DNA of 64,000 bases from Tritrichomonas musculus (Eukaryota > Parabasalia > Tritrichomonadida > Tritrichomonadidae). The stretch is taken from NCBI GenBank assembly GCA_039105265.1, contig JAPFFF010000024.1, positions 744,001 to 808,000 on the forward strand, in the 5' to 3' direction. The notes beneath the pieces were generated by a model. It was not told the DNA's origin, made no database searches, and was given only the letters and a program-made list of their open reading frames with translations. This document shows, one piece after another, positions 1 through 11,351 of this stretch; the first letter of the stretch is position 1, and each line of letters begins with the position of its first letter. Both the position numbers and the translations under genes were made by a program.

Positions 1-1440
1 AGTAATAATCCATTTCAGCTAGTAATCATTCACAATTGTTTGGCTCCATTAGTTTAGGACATTAACAAATTATTAAAATTACATAAAAAATTCATCTCTA
101 TTTCTTTTATTATTAATTTTTTTTATAGTTTTTGCTAATAAGCTTATTTTGAGAGCGTTACCCTTGTTAATTCTTACGTTTTCTCATTCTTTATTAATTA
201 TAATCAACTTCATTAATATAATCTTAATCATTTTATATTTCGTGTAAGTATAATATATTGAGGTATGCTGGGCTTAGTAATGCAATATTTCCCATTATAA
301 TGGGTTTTCTTGAAAAAATTGTAGAAAACAAAAAAAAAATATTATATGTAGAATGGAAAAAATTATGCCGTAGTTTATTATATAGTGGAAAAGTTTAATT
401 TTGGAAATAATTCGTATTTCTAAAGTATTAGCTGAAAAAATCTATTACATCTTCGAAAAAATCGATTTTATTGCATATTTTTTTAGGTCGATTTTGGTAT
501 TTTAATTAATGGTTATTATCATTAATTATGCAATAAATTAAGCTGAATTGATCATTAATTATGCAATTCTCCATATATAATATAATGGAGAATTGAGCTT
601 AATTTATAAGATTTACTATTGAATTCTTTTCTTTTCCTAATTATATATGAAGATGAAATTCGGACTTTGGAACAAAAAATTTCAAAACTTCGTATATATA
701 TTGTAATTTTTATTTATGAAACATTGTGAAGAGGATAAACGATATTGATAAAGCGTTATTTGAATTATTGAAATACAACAAATTTTAGGTTCATGAATTT
801 GTCTATAATTTGGCGTAGCAATTCTTTGTTGGGTTGGTATTAATATGTATCAGGCTTATTGTGTAAACATAAAAGAGGAACGAATAAGTTCAACACTAAA
901 ATAAAAATGAAAAAATAAACGTTCTCCCAATCCCAAAATTGAATTTATTTGAATGTATAAACAAAAAGTTTACTGCAAAAAAAACACATTGCCGCATATT
1001 TGGAACTAAGATAAAATATATTCTGTTTAATAAAAAATATTATGCTTATTAGGTTATTTTGATTTAATAAATTACTTTTTTTTAACAAGATATTTGTAAT
1101 CTATTTAATTAAATTATGATAACTTTTTATATGAGTTTCCAGAAAAATAATATTTTGAATGAAAATTTACGATCAAATATCGTTATAAATTTAAGCTCTC
1201 TCACTTTATATATTTCCATTTTGATTGACCAAACATCTCAAATTCGTAAGCACAAATCTCTATAATAATCAGAAAACGTAAATATCTATGATCTACAAAA
1301 AAAAACTTTGAATGTTGGGCAAATTACACAAATTACGATTTTCATTTTAATGCTGGCTCATTTTTATCAATTTTCTCAGCTTCAAATTAATTTTTTATGA
1401 TTTCGTTTTCTTTGGATGTTCATCATTAACAAAAATAAAA
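1..1440. other. AT-rich gap without a recognisable gene
   Basis: No open frame of useful length and no familiar protein were seen on either strand. The stretch is dominated by short A and T runs. The only structures noticed are a nested palindrome at 534-606 (listed separately) and a short palindrome around 292-305 (CCCATTATAATGGG). The right part leads into the leucine-rich-repeat relic that becomes recognisable near 1441. Confidence 0.6.
534..606. repeat. nested palindrome
   Basis: An outer stem TAAATTAAGCT (534-544) pairs with AGCTTAATTTA (596-606). An inner stem AATTCTCCAT (565-574) pairs with ATGGAGAATT (585-594) around a 10-base loop. The left side also holds two copies of ATCATTAATTATGCAA. 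It could be the remains of a small transposon or a cruciform-forming site; no gene lies nearby. Confidence 0.6.
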
Positions 1441-2600
1441 ATTCCACAGTCTGTAACTTTAATTAAAAATGGATCATTTAGAGGATGCTCATCTTTAAAA
1501 GAAATTATATTTCCACATAAGTTGACTGGAATTGAAAGTAAAGCTTTCTATGGATTCAGTTCTTTAAAAAGTTTAACAATTCCTAAATCAACAAAATCAA
1601 TAGGAAATTTTGCATTTTATGAGTGTTCATCTTTAGAAGAAATTGTAATTAATTCTCCATTAAATTCAATTGAAGATGGCGTTTTTGAAAGTTGTGTAAA
1701 TTTAACAGTTATTTCAATTCCATCATCTGTAACAACTATAAAATCTTATGTAAAGAAAAGGAATAAACCCCCTAACTTTTTCAACAACCCCCTAACTTTT
1801 TTTGACCATTTTTCCCTCTCAAATTAGCCTTTTTTGATGGCAAAAAGTACTTTCTTTTGAATTTAAATTTAAATATGGAAAAAAGTTAGGGGGTTTTGTA
1901 AAGTTAAAATCAGGGCTTCTAAATTATAATACATAAATAATATTGAATACATTATTAAATATATTAAAATGAATGAACAATTATTGATCTAAAAAAGTTA
2001 GGGGTTCATAAATACATTATTAAATATATTAAAATGAATGTATAAAAAGTTTTCTCTCAAATTTTAAAAAAGTTATGGGTTTTTTTTATCGTTAGGGGGT
2101 TTGAACTTTACTTTATTTAAAAAATGCAGATCATTGTTAAAAATTGAAATTCCTCCTTTAGTAACTACAATTGGTAGTTATGCTTTTGAAGATTGCTTAA
2201 GTTTAACTGAAATAACAATTCCATCTTCTGTTATTGAAATTTGCCAAAATGCATTTCATAATTGCACTTCATTAATGAAAGTGACAATTCAGAGTTCAAT
2301 TGAATCAATTAATGATTCTGTTTTCGAAGGTTGGTAATTTTGCTTTTCATGAATGCCATTCGATTCAAAGAAGCATCATTGAAAAGAGTATCAATTGGAA
2401 ATTATGCATTAATGTAATGCTATTCGTTGAAGCAAATAGAGATTTCCTTTTCAGTCATTGAAATCGGTTCCTGTGTTTTCAATTATTGTTCAACATTGAA
2501 AAGAGTATCGATTCCATCAAGATTAGTTAATGGAAAATTAAAAATTTCACCAAAAGCCGAAATAATAACGATTAAAAATAAAAATTTACTTAAAAATTAA
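1441..2600 (+). pseudogene. BspA-like leucine-rich repeat protein, decayed
   Basis: The translated pieces carry the repeat typical of trichomonad BspA-like surface proteins (LRR_5/TpLRR), about 23 residues with the pattern I..(A/G)F..C.SL..I.IP.SV. Clear repeats occur at 1522-1749 and again at 2113-2337 in the same frame. After 2338 the pattern continues only in changing frames with stops (for example the FNYCSTLKRVSIPS-like piece near 2480). The middle is split by a 361-bp transposon (1753-2113). Removing it and one TA restores a perfect repeat junction reading S-Y-V-F-K-K-C. No start codon with signal peptide or C-terminal membrane anchor was found. In this family the repeats are thought to mediate adhesion. 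It is a dead copy of a large family, and two more relics lie at 4672 and 18964. Confidence 0.8.
1753..2113. mobile_element. 361-bp non-autonomous TA-inserting transposon (MITE, mariner-like)
   Basis: Imperfect inverted ends of about 25 bp (left starts AAGAAAAGG and runs into AAACCCCCTAAC; right, read inwards on the other strand, starts AAGTAAAG and runs into CAAACCCCCTAAC) are flanked by TA at 1751-1752 and 2114-2115. The insertion plus one TA is 363 bp, so the LRR frame is the same on both sides. Inside there are further copies of the CCCCTAACTTTTT word on both strands and an exact 30-bp direct repeat at 1946-1975 and 2011-2040. There is no transposase. The TA duplication points to a Tc1/mariner-type source, which is an inference from target choice and not from a transposase match. 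Confidence 0.75.
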
Positions 2601-2683
2601 TATTTTAATATTTTACCCCCTCTCTCAGAACTAATGCATTTAAATAATGTTATTTTGAGCTAAATTATAACGTTATATGTTTT

Positions 2684-2930
2684 ATGAATAAATTTGATTT
2701 ATCTGGTTTCAAAATTGTTAAAGAAATTGGAAATGCTTTTCAAAAAAAAAACTATTGATAATCTTTATGATGAATTCGAAAATAATAAAAAAAAAATCCA
2801 AAGCTTGATTCAGTTATTTTACTATTTAAAGCAGATTTTATGAATGATCCAAAAGAACAAACAAAAATTGGACGTTGTTATATTGAAAATTATGTATTTG
2901 ATCAAAATCGAGTCAAAGATGATCATTAAC
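2684..2930 (+). pseudogene. possible kinase N-terminus fragment, decayed
   Basis: A piece starting at the ATG at 2684 reads M-N-K-F-D-L-S-G-F-K-I-V-K-E-I-G. This resembles the stretch just before the glycine loop in trichomonad serine/threonine kinases. It stops after an A-run near 2745. A second piece near 2835-2930 reads N-D-P-K-E-Q-T-K-I-G-R-C-Y-I-E-N, faintly like the repeats that follow kinase domains in trichomonad proteins. Both are short and in different frames. The identification is weak and could be chance. Confidence 0.25.
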
Positions 2931-3060
2931 ATTTTGTATATATTTCACTTGGTAGGCGTAAATTATACACAAAATCTTTTTTTTTTTTTTTCAAGACAAG
3001 TTTTCAAACTAAATTCAGGATATTCTAATTCAAAAGCTTAACAAATTTCAAATAAAATCG

Positions 3061-3086
3061 TTTTTTTTTTTTTTTTTTTTTTTTTT
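3061..3086. repeat. T26 homopolymer
   Basis: An uninterrupted run of 26 T lies in the gap before the DUF3447-like gene. No transposon end or gene boundary was recognised beside it. Runs of this length are easily miscounted by sequencing. Confidence 0.9.
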
Positions 3087-3123
3087 CATTTTTTATAACT
3101 CAAAGTGAATTTCTACCGAAATT

Positions 3124-3170
3124 AATTATACAAACCTTTCAAAAAGGTAAATCCAAGGGTTTGTATAATT
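3124..3170. repeat. hairpin, 16-bp stem
   Basis: AATTATACAAACCTTT (3124-3139) pairs with AAGGGTTTGTATAATT (3155-3170) with one mismatch around a 15-base loop. It lies about 135 bp upstream of the gene at 3306. It could be a relic of a small transposon or a regulatory hairpin. Confidence 0.6.
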
Positions 3171-3305
3171 TTAGTGACTTACAGGTTCCCTAATATTTTA
3201 AGTGAATGGGAATTTCTACAAAAATTTTCATCTTTTTTAGAATTTGAATCATTTATCACTTTTTCAATTAATTAATTAAACGGTCTTTTTACTAATTTCT
3301 TTCTA

Positions 3306-4427
3306 ATGCTGTCAGATGTTCAGCAATATTTAGAAATAAATAAAAATATTCAACGAAAGATCATTGAATTTTTAGAACATGACAGCAATACTGAAGAAAA
3401 TTATCAAAATTTGATCCAATTAATAGATGAAAATAAGATCAAAGAAGATGAATTTAAATTACAAGAATTATTGCATTTAATCTCAATAATATCAAGTCAT
3501 CACCATCGTAGTTTAGATTTTTTTCCGAAAATCGAACGAATTCTTTTAAATTTTCAAAAAGAAATCAAACAAAGGTTGTCAAATTCTGAAATTTTTTACA
3601 TTTTTAACAATAATAAACGAATAATATTATTTTTAATAGAAGAAAATCTAATTATTCCTAACAAACAAATTGTTAAACAAAAGGAATATGATATATCATT
3701 TCTTTCATATTTTTGCACGAATTTCAATGAACTTTATAATAAATACATTTTACAAGCGATTGATTTAGAAGTTAAAAAAATAGGTAAATTACCGATTGAA
3801 GTTTTTAATCAAAAAAGAAAAACAGGAGAGAATGATAATTATATTTGTCAATTGATTCGAAATGATTCTATTGAAGAATTTATAACATACATTAATAAAA
3901 ACGATTATTTTCTATCGTCAAAAGTCGAAGATTCAATTTTTGAAACAAACCAATTTTTACTTGAGAATAAACCATTATTAATTGAATATTCTGCATTTTT
4001 TGGATCAACTCAAATATTTAAATATTTATATTTAAATGGATGCAAGTTGACACCTTCTTTATGGCTTTATTCAATTCATGGAAATGATCCAGAAATAATC
4101 AGTATTCTTGAAGAAAATGAAATAAAACCTAAAGATGAGTCTTATATTGAATGTTATAATGAATCAATTAAATGCCATCATATTAATATGACCGAATATA
4201 TTCTCCAAAAAATCTTAGATAATAAATCAGAGAATGATTTAAATCAAATTTCTAAAAGCATAAAATATTATAATTTTATTTATTTTCCAAAAGATATTAA
4301 CAGCATTTTTGCTTTTCAAAAATTTTGTCGTTATGGCTATTTTAATTTTGTTAAATTTTTTATTGAAAATAAGAAAATTGATGTAAATGAAACTTGCAAA
4401 ATTAAAAAAAAAAATATTTTTATATAG
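3306..4427 (+). pseudogene. DUF3447/ankyrin-type protein, 5' part of a relic
   Basis: A 373-codon open stretch reads as the N-terminal domain of the large trichomonad DUF3447-ankyrin family: an acidic helical start (about residues 1-60), the L-H-L-I-S-I-I-S-S-H-H-like segment, I-I-L-F-L-I-E-E-N-L-I (about 105-118), then weak ankyrin helices such as L-I-E-Y-S-A-F-F-G-S-T-Q-I-F-K-Y-L (about 220-240). It ends after an A-run (4399-4411) just where a canonical ankyrin repeat would follow. Ankyrin sequence resumes only at 4672 in another frame, so the gene looks broken. Full family members usually run 500-900 residues. Function in this family is unknown beyond presumed protein binding. Confidence 0.65.
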
Positions 4428-4671
4428 TCAAAATTCTATTTTTAATTTTTGAATCAAATTTTAAAATCAATTTTTGAGATTTATAAAGATGATGTTAATA
4501 ATTCAAATTTTATATAAAATTCCAAATCAATATATTTTTTTACTCATGAAATTTAACATTTTTTCATTTATATAATTGTCGATTTAAGTTTAATACAATT
4601 CCATAAGTGTATTTCTTTTATACAATTAAAATTTTAGTTTTTGAATGTGATTTTTTTTTGATTTTTTATAT

Positions 4672-5980
4672 ACAACAGCTTTAATAAATTCAGTTCAAAA
4701 AGGAAATCTTAAAATTGTTAAACTTTTATTATCAATACCTGAAATTAATGTTAATGTTAATCAAATTTAAATAATAATTTTATTAATGTTGAAACGATTA
4801 AATTCATCCACCCAAATCCATGGTTACCAAAAGATTATGTTATAAGTACAACAAACGTTCAAACCTTTAAATATTTTATAGGACACCAATAAATTTTGCA
4901 TGTCAGAAAGAATATAAAGAAATATATGACCTTTTATTGAAGCAAAAAGGATTACAAATTGTTGATTATATGTTTTATAATTGCAAAGAATTAAAAGAAT
5001 TTGAAATTCCATTAAATATCAAAACAATTGGAAATTATGCTTTTCAATTATGTACATCTTTAAATACAGTCATAATACCATCTTCTGTAACAGTAATTGG
5101 GCATTATGCTTTTTTAAGTTGCAATAACTTAAAGAATATAAAACTACCTCATTCAATTATTTCAATTGGCATTGGAGCTTTTCAAAAATGCACAAAATTA
5201 ACTCAGATTGATTTACCTTCATCTGTAACAAAAATTGAACAGCATGCGTTTAGTGGTTGTTTTAGACTTTCTAACAAATCAATTATTTCTTTTACATTAA
5301 TAAAAGAAATTGAACCTTTTACATTTGAAGATTGTGTGTCAATCGTTGAATTGATTATTCCAAATTCAGTAGAAAAAATAGGTGCAAACTTATTTTGTCG
5401 TTGTAAATCATTGAAGCAAATTACTATTCCATCTTCAGTTAAAATAATAGAAAAGAATACCTTTTATGAATGTTTTTCACTTGAAAAAGTTGAATTACTT
5501 GCTAAAATAACTCAAATTGAGAATGGAATGTTTTATAAATGCACTTCACTTCATTCAATTTCAATTCCTTCAACAGTTACATTAATTGGTGAAAAATCTT
5601 TTTATAGTTGTTCTTCACTTACTGAAATTTTAATTCCTCCTTCTGTTGTTACAATTGGAATTGCATCGTTTGAAAGTTGTTCTTCTTTGAAAAAGGTAAT
5701 TATTTCATCTTCTGTTAAAAAAATTGAACAACGTGCTTTTACTCAATGCACTTCTTTGACTGATATAACAATTCCATCTTCGGTCATTTCAATTGGCCAA
5801 TATGCATTTTCTAAATGTGAATCTTTAACCAATATTGAGATTCCAAGTTCAGTTACAGAAATTGGGGAAAATATTTTCAAAGGCTGCTCTTCTATTAAAG
5901 AAATATTGGTTCCATCAAATTTAATTGCACCTGGAAATCAAGCATTTGCTGGATGTACAAAGTTTGTTAAAAAAGTTTAA
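4672..5980 (+). pseudogene. ankyrin tail joined to BspA-like LRR array
   Basis: An ankyrin repeat (T-A-L-I-N-S-V-Q-K-G-N-L-K-I-V-K-L-L-L) stands at 4672-4770. A second partial one (R-T-P-I-N-F-A-C-Q-K-E-Y-K-E-I-Y-D-L-L-L) starts at 4880 and runs without a stop into about 13 BspA-type leucine-rich repeats ending at 5980. The LRR part (4937-5980) is open, with regular 23-residue units of the form I-G-x-x-A-F-x-x-C-x-S-L. Frames differ between 3306-4427, 4672 and 4880, so the whole 3306-5980 stretch is probably one decayed DUF3447-ankyrin-LRR gene. The alternative is two unrelated relics joined by recombination. No membrane anchor was seen. Confidence 0.65.
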
Positions 5981-6101
5981 AAATAAAAAATCTATAACAT
6001 ACTAATTAAACTTTTTAATTTTGTTTTTTCTAAAAATTTGATAATAATTGAATTCAAATTTTGAATTCAACTTTTTCTGAATTAAAATAAAACGTTGAAG
6101 T

Positions 6102-9100
6102 ATGAAACCAATTTTACGAATCATAACTTATTTATTTAAGAAAAACAACCTGATAAACACCAATGATACTTATGATTCTTTTTTTGATGATGGAACATCT
6201 TTTCCACAACTTATTGAAATAATATTCAACGAAAAAATCCCTCAAATTATAAGTAATCCGATGGATACTTTTCAGAAAAAGAGTAATAATGATAAAGCAC
6301 TCCAGTTTCTATTTGAAAAAAAATTCTGATATCGCAAATATTTCACCTTGTTATACCACTGAAAAAGATAAAGAAACTTTACTTGCATTAATTCTTACCA
6401 AACAATGTTATAAAATCAATACTTATGAAATTATTTCAAAATGCAATTTAATTGTTCATAAAATACATATTCGATTTAAAGCTGAAACAGAATTACTAGA
6501 TACAAAATCCATATTATCGATATTAAATGTTTTAACAAAGGGAAAAGTTCATATTGACACCAAAATCGATGACTTTGATAAAATAATGAAAAATTGTTTT
6601 GAAATTGCCAAAGTTCCACTAGTGATTGACAAAACGTCTATTGAACCACAGTACAGATTTACTTTTTTCATTCAAATACTAATTATTTTTGACTTTTTTT
6701 CAGATAAAATTAGTAAATTTGAAAAAGAGCAAGAAGTTTATGACAATACTAATATTATGTCACTTAATGATCAAGAATTAATGAAATTGGAATCGATGAA
6801 GCAATGAAAGAATTTAAAATTAAAGATCAAATACAAGCCGAATATGTTGAACTTATTAAAAAATTGAAACCATGGATATTTGAAGATATTGAATCAAAAC
6901 CAAACCTAGATAAAAACATTAAAGATTTGAGAGACACGAGGATTAATGTTAATAGAATTGCTGCCTGCAATTATGAGTTTCCACTTATTTTGTCAAAAGA
7001 GACAATCTTAAAAATTCAATCACAAAAAATATTTTCTATTGTTAATTGCCCAAATAGCAAGTATACATGGTAGCTTTTTCAGCAATATTTTAGAGAAATG
7101 ATTTATGAATCATGGTCTTTAATGATTAAAGAAGTTGATGAAACTTTTTTTGAGCAAGAAGAAATTAAAGAGCTTAAAAAGCAAATGGATAGCATCCGCC
7201 AAAATATAGATTCGGAGTCTTTTGATCAGCAAATGCTTGATTCTTTAAATGAGAAATCTTTAAAAATTTATGATAAATATGAGAAAGAATTAAAAATAAA
7301 TCGGAGTAAATTATTAGAGTTACTTGACGAATACGAATTATTTAATGAAAAGGATATTGTTTCAACATTTATGCATATATATAAAAAAGTTATAAATGAA
7401 TATGAGAATACCGTCATTAATTCATTTGGTCCAATGAGTGAATGCTACTTTTCGCCTAAAAGATTTCAAACGATTAGTTTAAGAGTTGGTTTTGCTCCAT
7501 TTTCATTACTCACGGAGTCAGGAGCACGAATCAACTTTAAAAATTTCAAAAAAATAAACTATATCAAAGATCCAGAAATAAAATATTTAAAGAGGACAAA
7601 CCAAAAACTTAGCTTGTTGAGCATTACAGAATCAATTGATGATATTTTTAATAATATTTTCCAGCAAATTAACAAACTTCTCGGTGAAAAAAAATTTTTG
7701 AAATTATTTATGCGTCGAACTCTTTTTGGGTGTGAATTTGGAATTTGTTTTAACTTTTCTTTTGACAATTGCGGTTTAAATGATCCATATTGTCTTATTG
7801 ACAAAGATCCAATGATACTTTTTACATTATGTGTAAAAAGTTTTGCTCCAATTCTTGCAGGAATACTCATTGCATTTCTTGTTTATGTAACATCCATTGC
7901 TAAAGATATTGCTGAATGGATTATTGGATTTCCAGAAAAGTTGACTAAAGAACTAATTCTCAAAGGAGTTTTTGTCATTTGCAATATTGTCTCGTCAGAA
8001 TTAATGAACTTTGCATTAGATAAATTTATTAAATTCCTGAAAAAAAAATATTAAAAAAGCAACTCGATAAACTTAAGAAAATTAATGCGATTGCATTTCA
8101 AATCATTGATGTTTTAAATACTATATTTAGTTCTTCTATTGGTGAACATATCAATAAAAAACTTTCATCGATTTTAGGAGATAAAATTAAAATCACATTC
8201 AAGTGGCAAAAACTTATTAAAAATTGTTTTGATCCTGTTCGAATAATGAAAATCAGCCTTCTTCTCTTGCTTTGTTTTGCTTCTTTTTTATTTAACTTTA
8301 ACTCAAGAAAAGATGCATTAAAATACAATAAAAAAAATTCAATGAAATTTCAAGAATTCAAAAATGATAATAATGAAATAGACGATAAAATTATTAATGA
8401 AGAAATTGATAAATTGGCAGAAAAAAGTAAAAAAATGGTAACAGATGAAAAAGGAGAGAAATTAATAGACGAGAATTCAGAGACAGATTGTAATAAAATA
8501 TCTCAAATTGGATCAGCTTATGAAAAAGTTTCAAAAACATATCTATATAAATATAAAGTATTTAATCCATATGAAATGATTGTCAAATTTACTGATTTTG
8601 TTGATGACAATAAAGAAATATTAAAGGACTCATTTGATCTTGTCAGCGATGTTAAATATTGCATTCAAAAAAAAGGTAAATTAAATACAAGATGTGCAAG
8701 ATTTCAATACTCAGGTTTCAGAAACATTCTCATGCAACAAATTCGTATTTATGCAACAAATAAATGCCCACCGATTCTCAATATGATTGGCTACTCAATT
8801 CGTAAGAAAAAGCAATATTTATTTGTTGAAAACAAAGGAAATGGAACATTAAGGAGCTTTATTAATAATCCTAAGCATTTTAAGATCAACCAAACACAAA
8901 AATTGATCATTGCATACGGTGTTGCAAGTGCATTAGAATCACTTCACAAAAACAATATTATTCATAGAAACGTCAATTTATCAAACATTTCTCTTGATAA
9001 AGATCTTCATCCTTATCTTTCCAATTTTTATTTTGCTGTTCAAATTGACACAAAGCTTCCTTATGTTGTAACTGAAACAACACCTGAATTTATGTCACCT

Positions 9101-9442
9101 GAATTCATTCAAGATTCAAAATCAAATCAACTTTCATTCAAACTCGATGTTTATTCATATGGAATCGTTCTTTTCATGCTTATCACAGAAAACAATCCTT
9201 TTAAAGGTTTATCTAAAAAAAAAATCTTTTCAAATGCATTAAAAGGAAAACGACCTAATATTTCACATACAGTAAATAAGGAATGGAAAGAATTAATCAT
9301 TCAATGTTGGGATCAAAATCCAACAAATCATCCTACATTCACAAATATTTGTAATGCAATTGAAAAATTTGTTGACATGGCTGCAATTGATCTAAAATCA
9401 TTCAATAATTACAAAGCAATTATAAATAGGAATATTCAATAA
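6102..9442 (+). pseudogene. calponin-homology, transmembrane, pseudokinase protein, broken
   Basis: Successive open pieces form one degenerate protein of about 1,110 residues. Part 1 (6102-6800) resembles a tandem calponin-homology pair: F-D-D-G-T-S-F-P-Q-L-I-E-I in the first, and F-E-I-A-K-V-P-L-V-I near the end of the second. A helical charged region follows. Then come hydrophobic segments around 7816-7905 and 7955-8020, and another at 8246-8300 (M-K-I-S-L-L-L-L-L-C-F-A-S-F-L-F). The C-terminal 300 residues are a kinase fold with H-R-N in place of H-R-D, N-F-Y in place of D-F-G, S-P-E in place of A-P-E and no evident ATP-binding lysine. The frame changes near 6300, 6780 and 8050, and there is an in-frame TAG at 7071. 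A pseudogene is most likely; the missing catalytic residues suggest the parent was already a pseudokinase. Confidence 0.6.
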
Positions 9443-9487
9443 TTAATAATTAATAAACAAGAATGAAAATTTTAATTTATTTATGAA

Positions 9488-9569
9488 GACACGATGGCCG
9501 AGTGGTTAAGGCGTGGGATTAGAGTCCCCATGGGTTGATCCCGCATCAGTTCGAATCTGGTTCGTGTCG
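9488..9569 (+). tRNA. tRNA-Ser (AGA)
   Basis: The sequence folds as a class II tRNA of 82 nt. The acceptor stem GACACGA pairs with TCGTGTC and the discriminator base is G. The D-arm is GCC-GAGTGGTTAA-GGC, the anticodon loop TTAGAGT has anticodon AGA, the variable arm is TGGGTTGATCCCGC, and the T-arm is ATCAG-TTCGAAT-CTGGT. A run of seven T follows directly, as expected for RNA polymerase III termination. One A-C mismatch closes the anticodon stem (31-39). Internal A and B boxes are intact. It lies 45 bp after the broken kinase-like gene. Confidence 0.9.
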
Positions 9570-9642
9570 TTTTTTTGCTTCTTTTTTTTTTTTAATTATT
9601 AAATTAAGCATTTATAAAAAATATATTTTGAGAATAATGGAA

Positions 9643-9707
9643 GCTTCTGTAGCTTAGTGGTTATTGCGTTCGCCAAGTAAGTGGAAGGTCGCGCGTTCGA
9701 TCCGCGG
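9643..9707 (+). pseudogene. tRNA-Val-like relic, 3' end missing
   Basis: GCTTCTGTAGCTTAGTGG, TTATTGCGTTCGCC, AAGGTCG and the T-loop TTCGATC follow a eukaryotic tRNA-Val almost step by step. The anticodon loop reads CAAGTAA, lacking the universal T at position 33, and the D-stem is poorly paired. The 3' acceptor strand is absent: after CGCGG the sequence becomes ATCATTCTTATTATA, which matches an internal repeat of the neighbouring reverse-strand gene (near 10131). The copy is therefore fused to another gene and should not form an acceptor stem. It is best read as a dead tRNA gene or tRNA-derived insertion. Confidence 0.65.
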
Positions 9708-10852
9708 ATCATTCTTATTATATTTATTGAATTTTGGTAAATCATTTGCTTTAATTTCGTTTTGATTTTGATTAGCTTTAAAACCATATTCCTGTTCAAT
9801 TTGTGTTTTTGGATTTTGATTTCTTGATTCATTATTCTCATTAGATTCATTGGAATTAATATCATTATTATTAGTATTATCACTGACAGTTTGTGAATTT
9901 GTTATTTGAAAAGGATAATGAAAAACAGAATGAAATTTGTAGATCTGATAATGTGTAGATATTTTTTTTTTCGTATTTGGATAAAAACAAAATCGTTGAA
10001 TATCTTGACTATTATTGATTCCAAATATTTTTTTATATTTATTATTTACCATTTGACTGTTTGGAACTTGTGTTTCTGCAAAGAAACAATAAAACAATTT
10101 TTCTTTTGGTTGAAATTCTTTGAAATCCAAATCATTCTTATTATACTTATTGAATATTGGCAAATCATCTGGATTTATTTCTTTTTCAACTTGATCAGAC
10201 TCTTTTGGTACAATTTCTGTATCTTCTTTGTTAATATTATAAAACATTACTTTTTCGTTAGAATCAATTTTAAATTTTGAATTCTGAATGAATTGTACAA
10301 TTGAACTTTTCAATGTATTTTGGAACCCAATAAAAGAATATATTGATTTAGTTCCTGGATAATAATGGAATATTTGAATATCAGAAACATTTTTAATTCC
10401 AAAAATTTTGTTTGTTGAGCAGTAAAATAAATGTAAAAAAGATTTCTTTTTGGAACAAAAGGTTCAATTGAAATGATATCTAATTGTGTGTTTTCCGAAG
10501 TAATTTTTTTTTTCTTTGGCAGGAACTATTTTTTTAGTATTTAAATTAGGATCTGCTGCGTAAACATCTTGCTCTGAATATAAATATATAATACAATCTA
10601 TTGCCGAATTTCTTAAAGATGGTTGAAGCATTGCTAGTTCAACTTGGTTTTGATTTGAAAATCCAAAAAATGTAAAGACTTCTTTGGTATAAGATAAATA
10701 GCGAAATCGTTGGATATCTGAAGCAAAATTTATTTCAAAAAGTTTTTAGTAGTATAAAATGGCGTGATTTCTTCAAACGGAGAGATAATTTTATGTGATT
10801 CCTCAGAATTCATAGTGGTCAGTTCAAAATATTCTAAACCCAGATCAGACAT
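9708..10852 (-). pseudogene. unrecognised repeat protein, decayed
   Basis: From an ATG at 10852 the translation begins M-S-D-L-G-L-E-Y-F-E-L. It then continues in several frames as two or three related units with the words S-D-I-Q-R-F, F-x-Y-x-P-x-T-K and D-L-P-x-F-N-K-Y-N-K-N-D. The longest open part covers 10313 to about 9708. The last copy of D-L-P-K-F-N-K-Y-N-K-N-D breaks off at 9708, exactly at the tRNA-like relic, where the earlier copy continues L-D-F-K-E-F. Asn-rich linkers separate the units. I do not recognise the family. Several frame changes between 10320 and 10800 make it a pseudogene. Confidence 0.45.
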
Positions 10853-11351
10853 AACTTTCGTAATGAATAAATTTCTAAATCATTAAAAAAATTTCCAGAT
10901 TGAATAAAAAATTTATTCATTCAAAAAGTGGAAGGTCAGAAAATCTCATTAATATGTTCAAAATGGGAAATTTTCATTATTTTCATAATGGTAAATTTTA
11001 TGTATTAAATCCCTTTTACTTTGGTCATAGCATCAAAAAACATAAATACAACAAAAAATTTATATTAATAATTGGATACAAAATTTATATAAATAATTAT
11101 AAGTGATACTAATTATATAGCATATATACATTTTGATAATAATATTTATTTAACTTTTTATTTTGGAATGAAGATTTCATTCATTTCATGTTGATGATCC
11201 AAATTAAAAATGAGATGAATAGTTTAATTTGTAATGCCATTACAAATAATTATTTTATAATTTAACTATTTAAAATCTACTCTATAATGAAATTATTCTC
11301 AAAAAAGGAAAAAACCGTTTACTTTTGTTTTATTTGGCAAAAAAGTGATAA
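10853..11351. other. AT-rich gap upstream of the BTB gene
   Basis: No convincing gene. Short open frames at 10900 and 11287 are made of A/T-run codons and show no family pattern. A short palindromic stretch (TGAATAAAAAATTTATTCATTC) lies near 10900. The promoter of the BTB gene should be at the right end, but no clear initiator motif was seen. Confidence 0.5.

Noticed and set aside
1760-2105. Repeated TTAGGGG-like words that could be internal telomeric sequence
   Set aside because: They are part of the inverted ends and internal words of the MITE, not a tandem TTAGGG array.
6300-8100. Introns as the cause of the frame changes in the CH-pseudokinase gene
   Set aside because: Trichomonad introns have strict GTATGT-like and ACTAACACACAG-like ends, and none was seen; the changes sit in A-runs or are a plain stop.
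9906-10280. 124-codon forward frame rich in F/I/L
   Set aside because: It mirrors the reverse-strand repeat gene and consists of A/T-run codons; it is not a membrane protein.
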